A stretch of DNA of 64,000 nt from Candidatus Cloacimonadota bacterium (GTDB lineage Bacteria > Cloacimonadota > Cloacimonadia > Cloacimonadales > Cloacimonadaceae), in contig JAAYWB010000058.1 of assembly GCA_012516855.1 (NCBI GenBank), positions 1 through 64,000 on the forward strand, read 5' to 3'. This document shows, one piece after another, positions 34,894-43,274 of this stretch (position 1 is the stretch's first letter; the number at the start of each line of letters is the position of its first letter). Under the pieces are notes generated by a model. The model saw nothing but the letters and a program-made list of their open reading frames with translations, had not been told where the DNA came from and did no database searches. The position numbers and the translations under genes were made by a program.

Positions 34894-36156
34894 ATGAAAA
34901 AGATCCTGCTCACTCTGCTGGCCGCTGTGCTGATGCTTAGCCTGTCCGCGGAGTTGGTTGACCGCATAGTAGCCAAGGTCGGCCCGGACATCGTTTTATT
35001 AAGCGACGTTTACAAACTGATGTTCCAGATGCAAACAGCGGGTTACCCGGCTGAGTCCATCAACGAAGAAGCCGCCTTGCGCCAGATCGTTGAGCAGAAG
35101 GTGATCCTTCAAAAAGCCGAGTCCATGGACCTTAAGATCGATAACAAGCAGTTGGAGAAATACGCCAAAAAAGAGCTCGAAAAAACCAAGGAAAAATATC
35201 CTTCCGAGCAGGCATTTGCTGCCGATCTTGCCCGTGAAAACCTGACCGAAACAGAGCTTTTGGACCTCTATATCACCCAAATCAAAGAAAGCTACCTCTC
35301 GCAGCAGTTGATCGATATCTACGTGAAAACCAAAGTGAAGGTCACCGAAGAGGAAATGCTGTCTTTTTACGAAACCAGCAAGGACAGCCTGGCGGTTAAG
35401 CCGGTTACATGGAAGACCGGCGCCATCATCCACGAGATCAAGCCCAGCAAAGCCTCCGAGGAAGCGAAGCTGGCCGAGATGAAAGCTATTCAGGACCGCC
35501 TCAACCAGGGGGCGGATTTTGCCTCCCTGGCTATGGAAGTGAGTGATTGCCCCAGTAAAGAGCGGGGTGGAGACCTTGGTTTCTTCAGCCGGGGAATGAT
35601 GGTGAAACCCTTTGAGGAAGCTGCTTTTGCGCTCAACGCGGGTCAGGTTTCTCCCATCGTGCAAACCGAGTTTGGCTATCACCTTATCAAGGTGGAGGAA
35701 AAACGTGACAACGAGGTGCGGGCCAGGCACATCCTGAAAATCCTCTCTCCTACCCGGCAAGACAGCCTGGATGCCTTTCAACTGATGGAAGGCGTGCGTG
35801 AAAGGTTTAACTCCGGGGAGGAAAGTTTTGCCAACCTGGCCACCCTCTATTCAGACGAAAAGGAATCCGCTGCCAATGGCGGCATCATCGGAGAACTGGC
35901 CCGGGATGAATTTCCGGAACTCTATGCCCCGCAAATCATTGCCACCGAAGTTGGGAAAATGACACCTGTGCTGGAAAACGAGGGAGTGCTGCTGCTTTTC
36001 GTCCGGCTGGAAGAAATGCCCACCCGCGTCTTCGGTTATGATGAGGTGAAACCCGTTTTGGAAAACTACCTCATGCAAGAGAAATTTAACACCGCCTACA
36101 ATGAATGGATCAGCGACCTGATCTCCAAATCATTTGTGCGAATCATACCGCGATGA
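34894..36156 (+). CDS. SurA-type periplasmic chaperone and peptidyl-prolyl isomerase
   Basis: 420 residues. Signal peptide MKKILLTLLAAVLMLSLSA. A SurA-N helical domain covers about 20-160 (LVDRIVAKVGPDIVLLSDV, AALRQIVEQKVILQKAE). Two parvulin (PpiC) domains follow: one at about 165-268 with GGDLGFFSRGMMVKPFE and GYHLIKVEEKR, and one at about 272-375 with RARHILKIL and AANGGIIGE. The second retains more of the family's spelling. In Gram-negatives SurA escorts barrel proteins to the Bam complex. AAGGA precedes the start. Its stop overlaps the pgpA start (ATGA). Confidence 0.85.
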   Translation: MKKILLTLLAAVLMLSLSAELVDRIVAKVGPDIVLLSDVYKLMFQMQTAGYPAESINEEAALRQIVEQKVILQKAESMDLKIDNKQLEKYAKKELEKTKEKYPSEQAFAADLARENLTETELLDLYITQIKESYLSQQLIDIYVKTKVKVTEEEMLSFYETSKDSLAVKPVTWKTGAIIHEIKPSKASEEAKLAEMKAIQDRLNQGADFASLAMEVSDCPSKERGGDLGFFSRGMMVKPFEEAAFALNAGQVSPIVQTEFGYHLIKVEEKRDNEVRARHILKILSPTRQDSLDAFQLMEGVRERFNSGEESFANLATLYSDEKESAANGGIIGELARDEFPELYAPQIIATEVGKMTPVLENEGVLLLFVRLEEMPTRVFGYDEVKPVLENYLMQEKFNTAYNEWISDLISKSFVRIIPR

Positions 36157-36641
36157 ATTCCCGGCGCCTGAGCCCGACCACTTTTCTGGCCTCGCTTTTG
36201 GGTGTGGGTTTCATCCCCTTCGCGCCCGGCACCTTTGGCACTCTTTTTGCCGCGGGGGTATATCTGCTGCTGCCCAAAAGCCTCTTCAGCGGCCAAGGCT
36301 GGTGGTGGCTGGGTGGAGTGCTTCTGCTCGTTTCCGGGGCGGCTGTCTGGTTGAGCGGCAGGGCCGAAAAGAAACTGGGGCGAGACGCTCCGGCTATCGT
36401 TATCGATGAGTTTTGCGGCTATTTCGTGGCTGTGCTGTTACTGCCAAAATCACTTCTGCTGGCGATCTACGCCTTCGTCCTGTTTCGGGTTTTCGATATC
36501 GCCAAACCTTTTCCCATCAACGTTTCGCAGCGCCTGCGCGGCGGGTGGGGTATCGTGGTAGATGACCTCATCGCCGGCGTTTACGCGAACCTTGTGATCC
36601 AACTGATAAGAATACTGAAGCCAAGCTTCTTTGGCCAATAG
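36153..36641 (+). CDS. pgpA: Phosphatidylglycerophosphatase A
   Basis: 162 residues from ATG 36153, four bases overlapping the surA-type stop (ATGA), so coupling is likely; an upstream in-frame ATG lies inside that gene. PgpA removes phosphate from phosphatidylglycerol phosphate to make phosphatidylglycerol. Motifs: GFIPFAPGTFGTLFAAG near 19-35, then DAPAIVIDEFCGYFVA near 85, which holds the acidic metal-binding residues, and FRVFDIAKPFPI near 112, followed by a C-terminal helix with WGIVVDDLIAGVYANL. Four membrane segments are visible, as usual. It sits in the envelope operon before yajC. Confidence 0.9.
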   Translation: MNSRRLSPTTFLASLLGVGFIPFAPGTFGTLFAAGVYLLLPKSLFSGQGWWWLGGVLLLVSGAAVWLSGRAEKKLGRDAPAIVIDEFCGYFVAVLLLPKSLLLAIYAFVLFRVFDIAKPFPINVSQRLRGGWGIVVDDLIAGVYANLVIQLIRILKPSFFGQ

Positions 36642-36650
36642 GAGAAATAA

Positions 36651-37007
36651 ATGCTCTATACACTGTTAATGACCGGAGCCGGCGGAACTTCCGGCACCGC
36701 CCCTGCACAGCAAACCAATCCCCTGATGTCCTTATTGCCCATCATCATCATGTTCGCCCTGCTCTATTTCCTCATGATCATGCCTCAACAGAAGAAGCAG
36801 AAAGAACTGCAGAAGATGCTGGACAACATCAAGGTGAACGACAAGGTCATCACCACATCCGGAATCTACGGACGCGTTGTAACCATCAAACCGGATAAAA
36901 ACTCCGTCGTGATCGAAATTGACGAAACCAACCACGTGCGCGTGGAATTTCAGCGCGGGGCCATAGCCACGGTTGTCACCGGGGAAAACAGCGCCGCCCA
37001 GTCCTGA
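36651..37007 (+). CDS. yajC: Sec translocon accessory protein YajC
   Basis: 118 residues. YajC joins SecDF at the Sec translocon. It has one membrane helix (LLPIIIMFALLYFLMIM, about 28-44) followed by the family hallmark PQQKKQKELQKML and a soluble part with VITTSGIYGRVVTI. The start has AGGAGAAATAA. Its stop overlaps the def start by one base (TGATG). secD and secF are not in the window. Confidence 0.93.
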   Translation: MLYTLLMTGAGGTSGTAPAQQTNPLMSLLPIIIMFALLYFLMIMPQQKKQKELQKMLDNIKVNDKVITTSGIYGRVVTIKPDKNSVVIEIDETNHVRVEFQRGAIATVVTGENSAAQS

Positions 37008-37561
37008 TGTCCCGCAGTCCCAAGCTTTTGGATATCCGCGTTTATGGCGACGACGTTCTGCGCCTGAGGGCAGCGGAAGTTGAAACCATCGATGACGAGC
37101 TGCTGCAGTTCGCCAAAGACCTCACCCACACCATGTACAAGCGTGACGGGGTGGGGCTCGCGGCACCCCAGACGGGTGTAAGCAAACGCGTAATTGTGGT
37201 GGACCCGCACTGGAGCAAGGAAGGAGCCAGACGCGAACCGCTGGTGATGATCAATCCCGAGATCGAGTCCAGCGACGGCGAAACAGAAATGGAGGAAGGC
37301 TGCATCAGCGTTCCGGGCATTTATGCCCGGGTGCAGCGGCCGTCCGCTATCAGCGTTTCTTTCACCGACCTGAGCGGAGAACGCCGCCTGATGAAGCTGT
37401 CAGGTTATCCTGCCGTGGTGGTTCAGCATGAACACGACCACCTGAACGGCATCCTGTTCGTTGACCGCCTCGGCACCATAGCCAAGTTAAAGGTGAAGCG
37501 CAAGCTTAAAGAGCTCGAACGCAAGGCTGTGAATGGCGTTAACCTTCGCGGTGAGGACTGA
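37007..37561 (+). CDS. def: Peptide deformylase
   Basis: 184 residues. Def removes the formyl group from nascent peptides and partners with fmt, the next gene. Three family motifs are intact: GVGLAAPQ (48-55), EGCISVP (97-103, Cys99 binds metal) and QHEHDHLNG (140-148, HExxH with His141, Glu142 and His145). The basic C-terminal tail KLKVKRKLKELERK is usual. It overlaps yajC by one base and fmt follows 17 bases later. Confidence 0.97.
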   Translation: MSRSPKLLDIRVYGDDVLRLRAAEVETIDDELLQFAKDLTHTMYKRDGVGLAAPQTGVSKRVIVVDPHWSKEGARREPLVMINPEIESSDGETEMEEGCISVPGIYARVQRPSAISVSFTDLSGERRLMKLSGYPAVVVQHEHDHLNGILFVDRLGTIAKLKVKRKLKELERKAVNGVNLRGED

Positions 37562-37578
37562 ACCGGGAAAACGATGCA

Positions 37579-38553
37579 ATGCGCTTGATCTTCGCCGGCA
37601 GCTCAACCTTCGGGTTACCATCCCTGCAACTGCTTGAGCGGCAAGATGTTCCCCTGCTCGTCATCAGCCCGCCCGACAAGGCCGCCGGACGCAATCTGCG
37701 CCTCCAGCCCTGTCCCGTGGCTGATTACGCCCGCCGGGTGGGCCTGGACCTGTTTCAGCCGCCGGACGTGAATGCTCCAGACAGTCTGAGCCGGATCCGG
37801 GAATTCGCTCCCGACCTGCTGATCACGGCCTCCTATGGCGGTATGATCAGGCGCGAACTGAGAAATCTGCCCCGCTACGGAGCGGTGAACCTGCATCCTT
37901 CTCTGCTGCCTAAATATCGAGGCGCGACGCCCATCCAAAGCGCTTTGCTGAATGACGACACCATTACAGGCGTCAGCATTTTTCGCCTTAATGCCCGGAT
38001 GGACGCGGGACCGATCCTGATGCAGCATCAAATGCTCATCATTAAAACAGACAATTTCGGCAGCCTGCACAATAGGCTGGCCAATCTCTCAGCTCTGATG
38101 CTGCAAAACCTCATGCCCCAGTTGGAAAGCGGATCCTGTGAAGCAATTGCCCAAGATGATTCCGCGGCCAGCTACACCCGCAAACTGGGCAAAGAAGACC
38201 TTCAGCTGGACTGGTATAAGCCCGCGAACCAAGTTCTCAACCGCATCCGGGCTTTTTCACCCCAGCCCGGGGCCCAGGCCTGGCTGCGAGAAAAACCTCT
38301 CAAGATCCTGGCTGCCCAACTGGTTCAGGAACCCGCCAGCGGCGAGCCTGGCACGGTGGCAGCCCTGATAAGGAATACTGGCGTCGAAGTGAATTGCGGC
38401 GTCCAGCGTTTGCTGCTCACCCGGGTTCAGGCAGCTGGGAAAAAGGTGATGGACGCCTGGCCCTGGCAGCTCGGGGCGCGTCTGTCCATCGGCGAAAGTT
38501 TCGGCCGACCCCCAACTTTTAAACCCTCAAACCCTCTTCAGGAGGAAGAATGA
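37579..38553 (+). CDS. fmt: Methionyl-tRNA formyltransferase
   Basis: 324 residues. Fmt formylates initiator Met-tRNA using 10-formyl-THF. The formyl-transferase core shows FAGSSTFGLPSL (5-16), then NLHPSLLPKYRG (104-115) with the catalytic Asn and His, and MDAGPIL near 140 with the Asp. The OB-fold C-terminal domain follows to about 310. The loop KAAGRNLRLQPCPVAD (34-49) is the segment copied as an intergenic fragment at 14274-14321. The gene runs into DUF116 with a four-base overlap (ATGA). Confidence 0.96.
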   Translation: MRLIFAGSSTFGLPSLQLLERQDVPLLVISPPDKAAGRNLRLQPCPVADYARRVGLDLFQPPDVNAPDSLSRIREFAPDLLITASYGGMIRRELRNLPRYGAVNLHPSLLPKYRGATPIQSALLNDDTITGVSIFRLNARMDAGPILMQHQMLIIKTDNFGSLHNRLANLSALMLQNLMPQLESGSCEAIAQDDSAASYTRKLGKEDLQLDWYKPANQVLNRIRAFSPQPGAQAWLREKPLKILAAQLVQEPASGEPGTVAALIRNTGVEVNCGVQRLLLTRVQAAGKKVMDAWPWQLGARLSIGESFGRPPTFKPSNPLQEEE

Positions 38554-39308
38554 AAGATCAGGACCAATATCTGTCCGTGTTGAAATTCCCCGCTTTTGTC
38601 AGCCTTAGCCTGCTGATCATCAGCGCCCTCTATATCTGCTTGGTCTATTTTATTCTGCAGGACCAAGTTACGGAGCCGCATCTGGTGCGCGGCCTCCTAA
38701 TTGCTCTACTGGTGGTGATCGTCTTTATGATCTTCACTTGGGTGAGCACCCTGATGTCAACCCATATCCGCATCAAACCGCGCTGGATGAGCCAGCTAAA
38801 CAAATGGATGCTTAACCACATGTTTTATCCGATGGCCTGCGCTCTGGGCACCGTCACTTTTTCCTCGAAGAACGTGCTGACGGAATCATTTCTCAATTTC
38901 AACAACGAAATCGTGCTCACCGACCAAAAAGATGTCCGCAATTCCAACATCCTAGTGCTGCTGCCGCATTGCCTGCAAAAGGATGATTGCACCGTGCGCA
39001 TCACCACGGACATCATCAACTGTGAGGAATGCGGCGGCTGTGACATTGCCACCATCAAGAAACTGATTGAGCGGCAACAAGTTGAGGCGGCAGTGGCAAC
39101 CGGCGGTTCGCTGGCTCGCAAGCTCATTCATGACAAAAATCCCAACGTGATTGTTGCCGTGGCTTGCCACCGTGATCTGCTGGACGGCCTGCGCGACGCC
39201 TGGCGGTATCCGGTTTACGCTGTTCTGAACGAGCGTCCCAACGGCCCTTGCCACGAAACCACCGTCAGCATTGCCAGTATTGAATTCGCCATTCAAATAT
39301 TCAAGTAG
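38550..39308 (+). CDS. DUF116 membrane-anchored cysteine-rich protein
   Basis: 252 residues. Two membrane helices lie at about 15-35 and 50-68. The soluble part has the DUF116 layout: LPHCLQKDDC near 140, then NCEECGGCDIA near 157, then ACHRDLLDGL near 205, with a final GPCHETTVS. The conserved cysteines suggest an iron-sulfur or metal site. The function is unknown; the family is often next to formyltransferase-related genes, as here after def and fmt. AGGAGG precedes the ATGA start, which overlaps fmt. Confidence 0.85.
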   Translation: MKDQDQYLSVLKFPAFVSLSLLIISALYICLVYFILQDQVTEPHLVRGLLIALLVVIVFMIFTWVSTLMSTHIRIKPRWMSQLNKWMLNHMFYPMACALGTVTFSSKNVLTESFLNFNNEIVLTDQKDVRNSNILVLLPHCLQKDDCTVRITTDIINCEECGGCDIATIKKLIERQQVEAAVATGGSLARKLIHDKNPNVIVAVACHRDLLDGLRDAWRYPVYAVLNERPNGPCHETTVSIASIEFAIQIFK

Positions 39309-39316
39309 GTGCAACC

Positions 39317-40126
39317 ATGAAAACTTCAACAGCGATAGCTTTAGCCTTGGTGGTGCTGATCCTGAACGCAGGGATCACCCTCGTCCTGATCAACCAAAAG
39401 GGCTTGAATACAGTGTCCGAACCAGCCTCAAAGATAATTGTCTCTCACAACCAGCGCCACAACGAGATCACCGCCGCAGTGCAGGAAGTGGAGCCCGCCG
39501 TGGTGAGCGTCAACGTCACCAAAGTCCAGTATGTGCGCCGCTTTCCGAGCTTCAGTTTCTTCGATTTCTTTGGCGACATTCCCATGCAAAGGCAGGTTGA
39601 AAGCATCGGCAGCGGAGTCATTTACGATTCCAGCGGCCTCATCGTCACCAACGCCCACGTGGTGCAGGGCGCCTCCGAAATCACCGTCGTGCTGCCCGAC
39701 AAGCGTGAGTTTCCAGCCGTCCTGGTGGGCATCGACGATGTTCACGACGTCGCCAAGCTCAAGATCACCGGTTCCAATCTGCCCGTGGCCAAGCTCGGCA
39801 GCGCCAAAAACCTCTTGATCGGGGAGTGGGCCATCGCGCTGGGAAATCCCTACGGCTTCATGATGAGCGATCCCAAACCCACTGTCTCCGTTGGCGTTAT
39901 CTCCGCTCTGAACCGCAGTTTCGAACCCCAGGAAGGGCGCAGCTACCGCAGCATGATCCAAACCGACGCCGCCGTCAACCCCGGCAACAGCGGAGGCCCG
40001 CTGGTGAATATCAAGGGTGAGGTGATCGGCATCAACACCTTCATTGTGTCTGAAACCGGCGGCAATATCGGCATCGGTTTCGCCATTCCAGTGGACCAGG
40101 TTGTTTCGATCCTGAGCAGACTTTGA
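39317..40126 (+). CDS. HtrA/DegP-like serine protease without PDZ domain
   Basis: 269 residues. A single N-terminal membrane segment (about 5-25, possibly an uncleaved anchor) places it in the periplasm. The trypsin-like triad is complete: His114 in TNAHVV, Asp144 in VHDVAKLKI and Ser225 in GNSGGPL. The chain ends just after the protease domain (GIGFAIPVDQVVSILSRL), so the PDZ domain of DegP/DegS is absent. It may degrade or sense misfolded envelope proteins, fitting the surrounding chaperone operon. TAGGTG precedes the ATG. Its stop overlaps the next gene's TTG start. Confidence 0.88.
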   Translation: MKTSTAIALALVVLILNAGITLVLINQKGLNTVSEPASKIIVSHNQRHNEITAAVQEVEPAVVSVNVTKVQYVRRFPSFSFFDFFGDIPMQRQVESIGSGVIYDSSGLIVTNAHVVQGASEITVVLPDKREFPAVLVGIDDVHDVAKLKITGSNLPVAKLGSAKNLLIGEWAIALGNPYGFMMSDPKPTVSVGVISALNRSFEPQEGRSYRSMIQTDAAVNPGNSGGPLVNIKGEVIGINTFIVSETGGNIGIGFAIPVDQVVSILSRL

Positions 40127-41925
40127 GCCTGGACTCCAGAAGCTTTATCCCACGCGGCTTCAAGGGCTTGCACGGCTACCCTGTCTCCAAAGAACGGCAG
40201 GCAGCCGCAAAACCGCTTGTTGCAATGCTTTTGCTGCTGTCTCTGTTCGCTTCCCTGGCAGCGCTCAACCCCTACAATGCTTTGGGCGACACCCTCACAG
40301 TCATCCAGCAACCGCTGCTCAACATCCCTGCCATCCACATCCCCGGAGAAACCCTCACCATCACTTGCGTTGCGCCTCCTTCCACCACCGGCTGGCAGGC
40401 CTGGCTGATGCACAAGCACAAGTCCGTGGCTCTGGAAATCATCCACAGCCAGTTTTTGAACACACCGGACCGCTGGGAACTGCAGGCCCTGATACCCTCC
40501 CTGCCGGTTTATGAGCTTTACGATTTGCGGGTTGCGGCTTCCGGAGGGATCGACGACACCACCACCAACGCCGTCAAAGTGATTCCCACACGTAAAAGCA
40601 GCTACTACTTCGTCCATATCACGGACCTCCATTTGCCCACCCGGATTTACTATCCAAACAGCGGCTTCGACAGCGATTCCACCTCTGTGAAAGATTTTCG
40701 GGCCGTAATAGATGACATCAACCTTATCAACCCTGAATTCGTGCTTCTCACCGGAGACCTGCTCAACGAAGGAGAGCTGGAAGGCTTTGCGGGACAGCAC
40801 TGGTATGGCTGGACTCAGCGCCTGCTGGAGGAGTTTGAGGTTCCCTGTTTCGTGACCGCGGGCAACCATGACCTGGGCGGCTGGAACTCGACCCCGCCCC
40901 CGCAGGGAAGTTCGCGACGCAACTGGTGGCGCTATTTCGGCTGGCCCTGGCTGGACAACCCTGATTCCAACTGGCCGCTGCACACCCAGGATTATGATTT
41001 CACCTATGGCGACATCCACTTTATCGGTTTGGAATCCTATGACAACTATGACAACTGGCGACCCAACATCTACGGCGGGCAAAGCTTCATCTACGACCAG
41101 ATATTCTGGCTGAACCAGCGTCTGAGCCTGCATCCCGACAAGACCCGCGTCCTCTTCCACCATTACGATTTCTCGGACCAACTGAACCTTTCCGCGCTGG
41201 GGGTCGATCTTGCCCTCTGGGGCCACATCCATTACAACAGCGGCTCGGTTTCAGCCTATCCCTGCAATCTGGGCACCCGTAGCGTCTGTGACGGCAACCG
41301 CTCCTACCGGGTTATCCGGGTGAACGGAACCCAGTTGCAGCCTTTGAAAACCATCTACGCCGGCAGTAACTCCCAGGCGCTGAATGTGATCTGGTTTCCT
41401 TCCAACACAGCCGTGGCTGACAGCGTGGCGGCCATGTTCAACAACAACCAGAGCGTTGCTTTCGAGCACAGCCTGCTCAAATTCCGCATGCCTCCAGGGA
41501 ACTGTTCTTACAGCGTCACAAACGGCACCCTGCTTCAGGTGGACCGTTCCGATCGCGAAAACATCTGTTACGTCCGCGTTGATCTTCCCGCCATGCAAAG
41601 CCGCGTAGTGAGCGTTTCCGCTCAGCCCGGAACCGCCTCTGAAGACCCCTTTCAACCGGATATTTCCCTCATCCTGGACACCTGGCCCAATCCCTTTGCC
41701 GCCTCGCTGAACATCAATCTGGATACCCGCTTCGCCCAGCCCCGCGTCCGAATCTACAACCTTCGCGGTGCCAGGATTAGGGATTTAGTAGTCTCAACGG
41801 ATGGCGCCAACTGCGTTTGGGACGGCAACCTGGAATCAGGGCAGCCCGCTCCTGCCGGAATCTATCTGCTGCGCGCGGAAGCCGGCAAGAACTCAGAATT
41901 GCGGCGAGTGGTTAAAACACGCTGA
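40123..41925 (+). CDS. Secreted metallophosphoesterase with T9SS-like C-terminal domain
   Basis: 600 residues. Calcineurin-type phosphoesterase motifs are intact: HITDLHLP near 167, TGDLLNEGE near 207, AGNHDLGGW near 248, HHYD near 346 and WGHIHYN near 366. It would cleave phosphomonoesters or diesters outside the cell; the substrate is unknown. The C-terminus (about 520-600) matches the T9SS type A sorting domain: WPNPFAASLNINLDT, YNLRGARIRDLV, WDGNLESGQPAPAGIYLL. TTG 40123 overlaps the protease stop (TTGA); an alternative ATG 40225 starts directly at the hydrophobic signal MLLLLSLFASLAALN. Neither has a clear Shine-Dalgarno. Confidence 0.85.
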   Translation: MSLDSRSFIPRGFKGLHGYPVSKERQAAAKPLVAMLLLLSLFASLAALNPYNALGDTLTVIQQPLLNIPAIHIPGETLTITCVAPPSTTGWQAWLMHKHKSVALEIIHSQFLNTPDRWELQALIPSLPVYELYDLRVAASGGIDDTTTNAVKVIPTRKSSYYFVHITDLHLPTRIYYPNSGFDSDSTSVKDFRAVIDDINLINPEFVLLTGDLLNEGELEGFAGQHWYGWTQRLLEEFEVPCFVTAGNHDLGGWNSTPPPQGSSRRNWWRYFGWPWLDNPDSNWPLHTQDYDFTYGDIHFIGLESYDNYDNWRPNIYGGQSFIYDQIFWLNQRLSLHPDKTRVLFHHYDFSDQLNLSALGVDLALWGHIHYNSGSVSAYPCNLGTRSVCDGNRSYRVIRVNGTQLQPLKTIYAGSNSQALNVIWFPSNTAVADSVAAMFNNNQSVAFEHSLLKFRMPPGNCSYSVTNGTLLQVDRSDRENICYVRVDLPAMQSRVVSVSAQPGTASEDPFQPDISLILDTWPNPFAASLNINLDTRFAQPRVRIYNLRGARIRDLVVSTDGANCVWDGNLESGQPAPAGIYLLRAEAGKNSELRRVVKTR

Positions 41926-42029
41926 AAAGCCTCGATATCCCGGGGCCGGCCTTACAAAATACATCACTAACTTATCCATTTTCAATACCTTCAAACATTA
42001 CCATCCCTAACCTCACTTCAAATAAACGG

Positions 42030-42105
42030 GGTTCACTTCCAAACCGAGTGGGGTAGCCCTATGGGCTCGATCAAACAGTTTACCCACTCGGTTTGAAAGT
42101 GAGCC
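42030..42105. repeat. Hairpin element upstream of rnpB
   Basis: TTCACTTCCAAACCGAGTGG (from 42032) and CCCACTCGGTTTGAAAGTGA (from 42082) are near-perfect inverted arms of about 20 bases. The right half, 42063-42105 (GGGCTCGAT...GAGCC), recurs as a direct repeat at 43070-43112, so rnpB is bracketed by two related copies. The rest of the gap from 41926 shows no gene. Confidence 0.6.
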
Positions 42106-42138
42106 ATAAATAGTTAGGTAGATTCAGCGTTTTTTCCC

Positions 42139-42165
42139 TTGACGATATAGCTGTCTTGCTAAAAT
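42139..42165 (+). promoter_or_regulatory. Promoter of rnpB
   Basis: TTGACG at 42139-42144, a 15-base spacer and TAAAAT at 42160-42165, with an extended -10 TG upstream (TTGCTAAAAT). The expected start is close to the P1 5' strand. Confidence 0.55.
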
Positions 42166-42175
42166 TGCTTCCAGA

Positions 42176-42590
42176 CCCATGGGAAAACCAGATGTCCGCT
42201 GCATCCTTAGCGGGTGCAGAGGAAAGTCCGGACACCACAGGGCGGGATACTTCCTAACGGGAAGCCGCAGCAATGCGGAGCAGCTCCACAGAAACAAACC
42301 GCCCGGCGCGCCCTCCTTTTATTGGTTGCCGTTGAGAGACCGCGGCTTTTTTGTGCCGGGCAAGGGTGAAATGGTGGTGTAAGAGACCACCGTAAGCCTT
42401 GGTGACAGGGCTTGACGGGAATGCCTTATCCGGTGCAATGCCAAATAGGGAAGCCAGGAAGCGCGGCCCGCGCGGTTACGGCTTCCGGGTAGGCAGCTTG
42501 AACCCTTTCGTGAGAAAGGGTCCAGAGGAATGGACATCAGCCAGCGCGTGAGCGCTGGCCACAGAATCCGGCTTACCGTTCTCCCGTGGG
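42176..42590 (+). ncRNA. rnpB: RNase P RNA (class A)
   Basis: The catalytic RNA of RNase P, which matures tRNA 5' ends. Universal elements are plain: GAGGAAAGTCCGGACACC near 42219, AGGGTGAAATGGTG near 42363, GTAAGAGACCACCG near 42379, and ACAGAATCCGGCTTA near 42561. P1 is set by CCCATGGGA (42176-42184) pairing with TCCCGTGGG (42582-42590) with one G-U, and a run of six T follows at once, giving the terminator. About 415 bases fits the A-type. P3 and the specificity domain look complete. Confidence 0.97.
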
Positions 42591-42699
42591 TTTTTTGCAC
42601 CTTTGGATGTGTAAAAGCGCGCAAAACAAACCAGGCTCCATTACTATAACTGCCAGCCATACATGCGGTTAGATATATCCATGTTTCTCGGCCTGCTCA

Positions 42700-42835
42700 T
42701 CTTCGTTGATTCCTCCTTTTCCCTTTCCTATACACATCCTGACTGCCACTCGCTTAGTTCCCGCAGCCCGAACGGGAACTAAGCGGGAAGTGAATGGGAT
42801 GTGAATAAGATAGGGTAAATGAGGAGCAGATCAGG
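42700..42835. repeat. Long imperfect hairpin
   Basis: CGCTTAGTTCCCG (42751-42763) and CGGGAACTAAGCG (42773-42785) are a perfect 13-base stem. Pairing continues outward with gaps: CACATCC on the left and GGATGTG on the right, then TCCTC-like and GAGGA-like ends. It encodes nothing recognisable. Confidence 0.55.
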
Positions 42836-42897
42836 CAAATGGGGCATCACACAGATTCCGCCAAGTACCGGCGCTCACTGAAGCGCCGACACGAAGA

Positions 42898-42992
42898 AAA
42901 TGTTGGCGGGGAGGCTGGCGTCGAGCGAGGAACGAGCATCGACGACAGCAACATTTCCTGCCGTCCATGCTTACTGCGTTCGCTGGACGCCA
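42898..42992. repeat. Second imperfect hairpin element
   Basis: TGGCGTC and AGCGA on the left (from 42922) are matched by TTCGCTGGACGCCA on the right (to 42992), and AAATGTTG (42898-42905) is matched by CAACATTT (42950-42957). A fragment GATGCTCGTTCCTCGCTC in reverse also resembles bases 14583-14601 next to copy B. It looks like a decayed MITE-type insertion. Confidence 0.45.
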
Positions 42993-43069
42993 GGGGTGGC
43001 GAGCTGACTTTGATCCGGGTTCCGTTCGCTACGCTCACTGCACTCCCTCGCTATGATCTGCCGCCCTCC

Positions 43070-43112
43070 GGGCTCGATTAACCGGATTACCCACTCGATT
43101 TGAAAGAGAACC
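43070..43112. repeat. Direct-repeat copy downstream of rnpB
   Basis: GGGCTCGATTAACC...TTACCCACTCG...TTTGAAAGAGAACC matches 42063-42105 with a handful of changes. A third, poorer copy may start near 43121. The rest of 43113-43274 shows only the plsC promoter region (TTGACA at 43190-43195). Confidence 0.5.
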
Positions 43113-43274
43113 TAATCAAAGTACCCTTACCAACCCAGTTAAAAAAGAACCTCAAATCACGCCTATTACAGCGGGCTGGGCAAATTTTCTTGACAGATTT
43201 TCGTTCTGCCGGCATTTTGCCTATAAGAAGGCGGAATCTGCGGACAAGCCTCCAAAAAACACTTGGGAGTAACC

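Noticed and set aside
42179-42660. Open frames inside and after the rnpB region on both strands
   Set aside because: They overlap conserved RNase P RNA elements and have no protein similarity.
42898-42992. Possible CRISPR-like repeats near 42.9 kb
   Set aside because: Only inverted arms and single copies, no regular spacing; it is a hairpin element, not an array.
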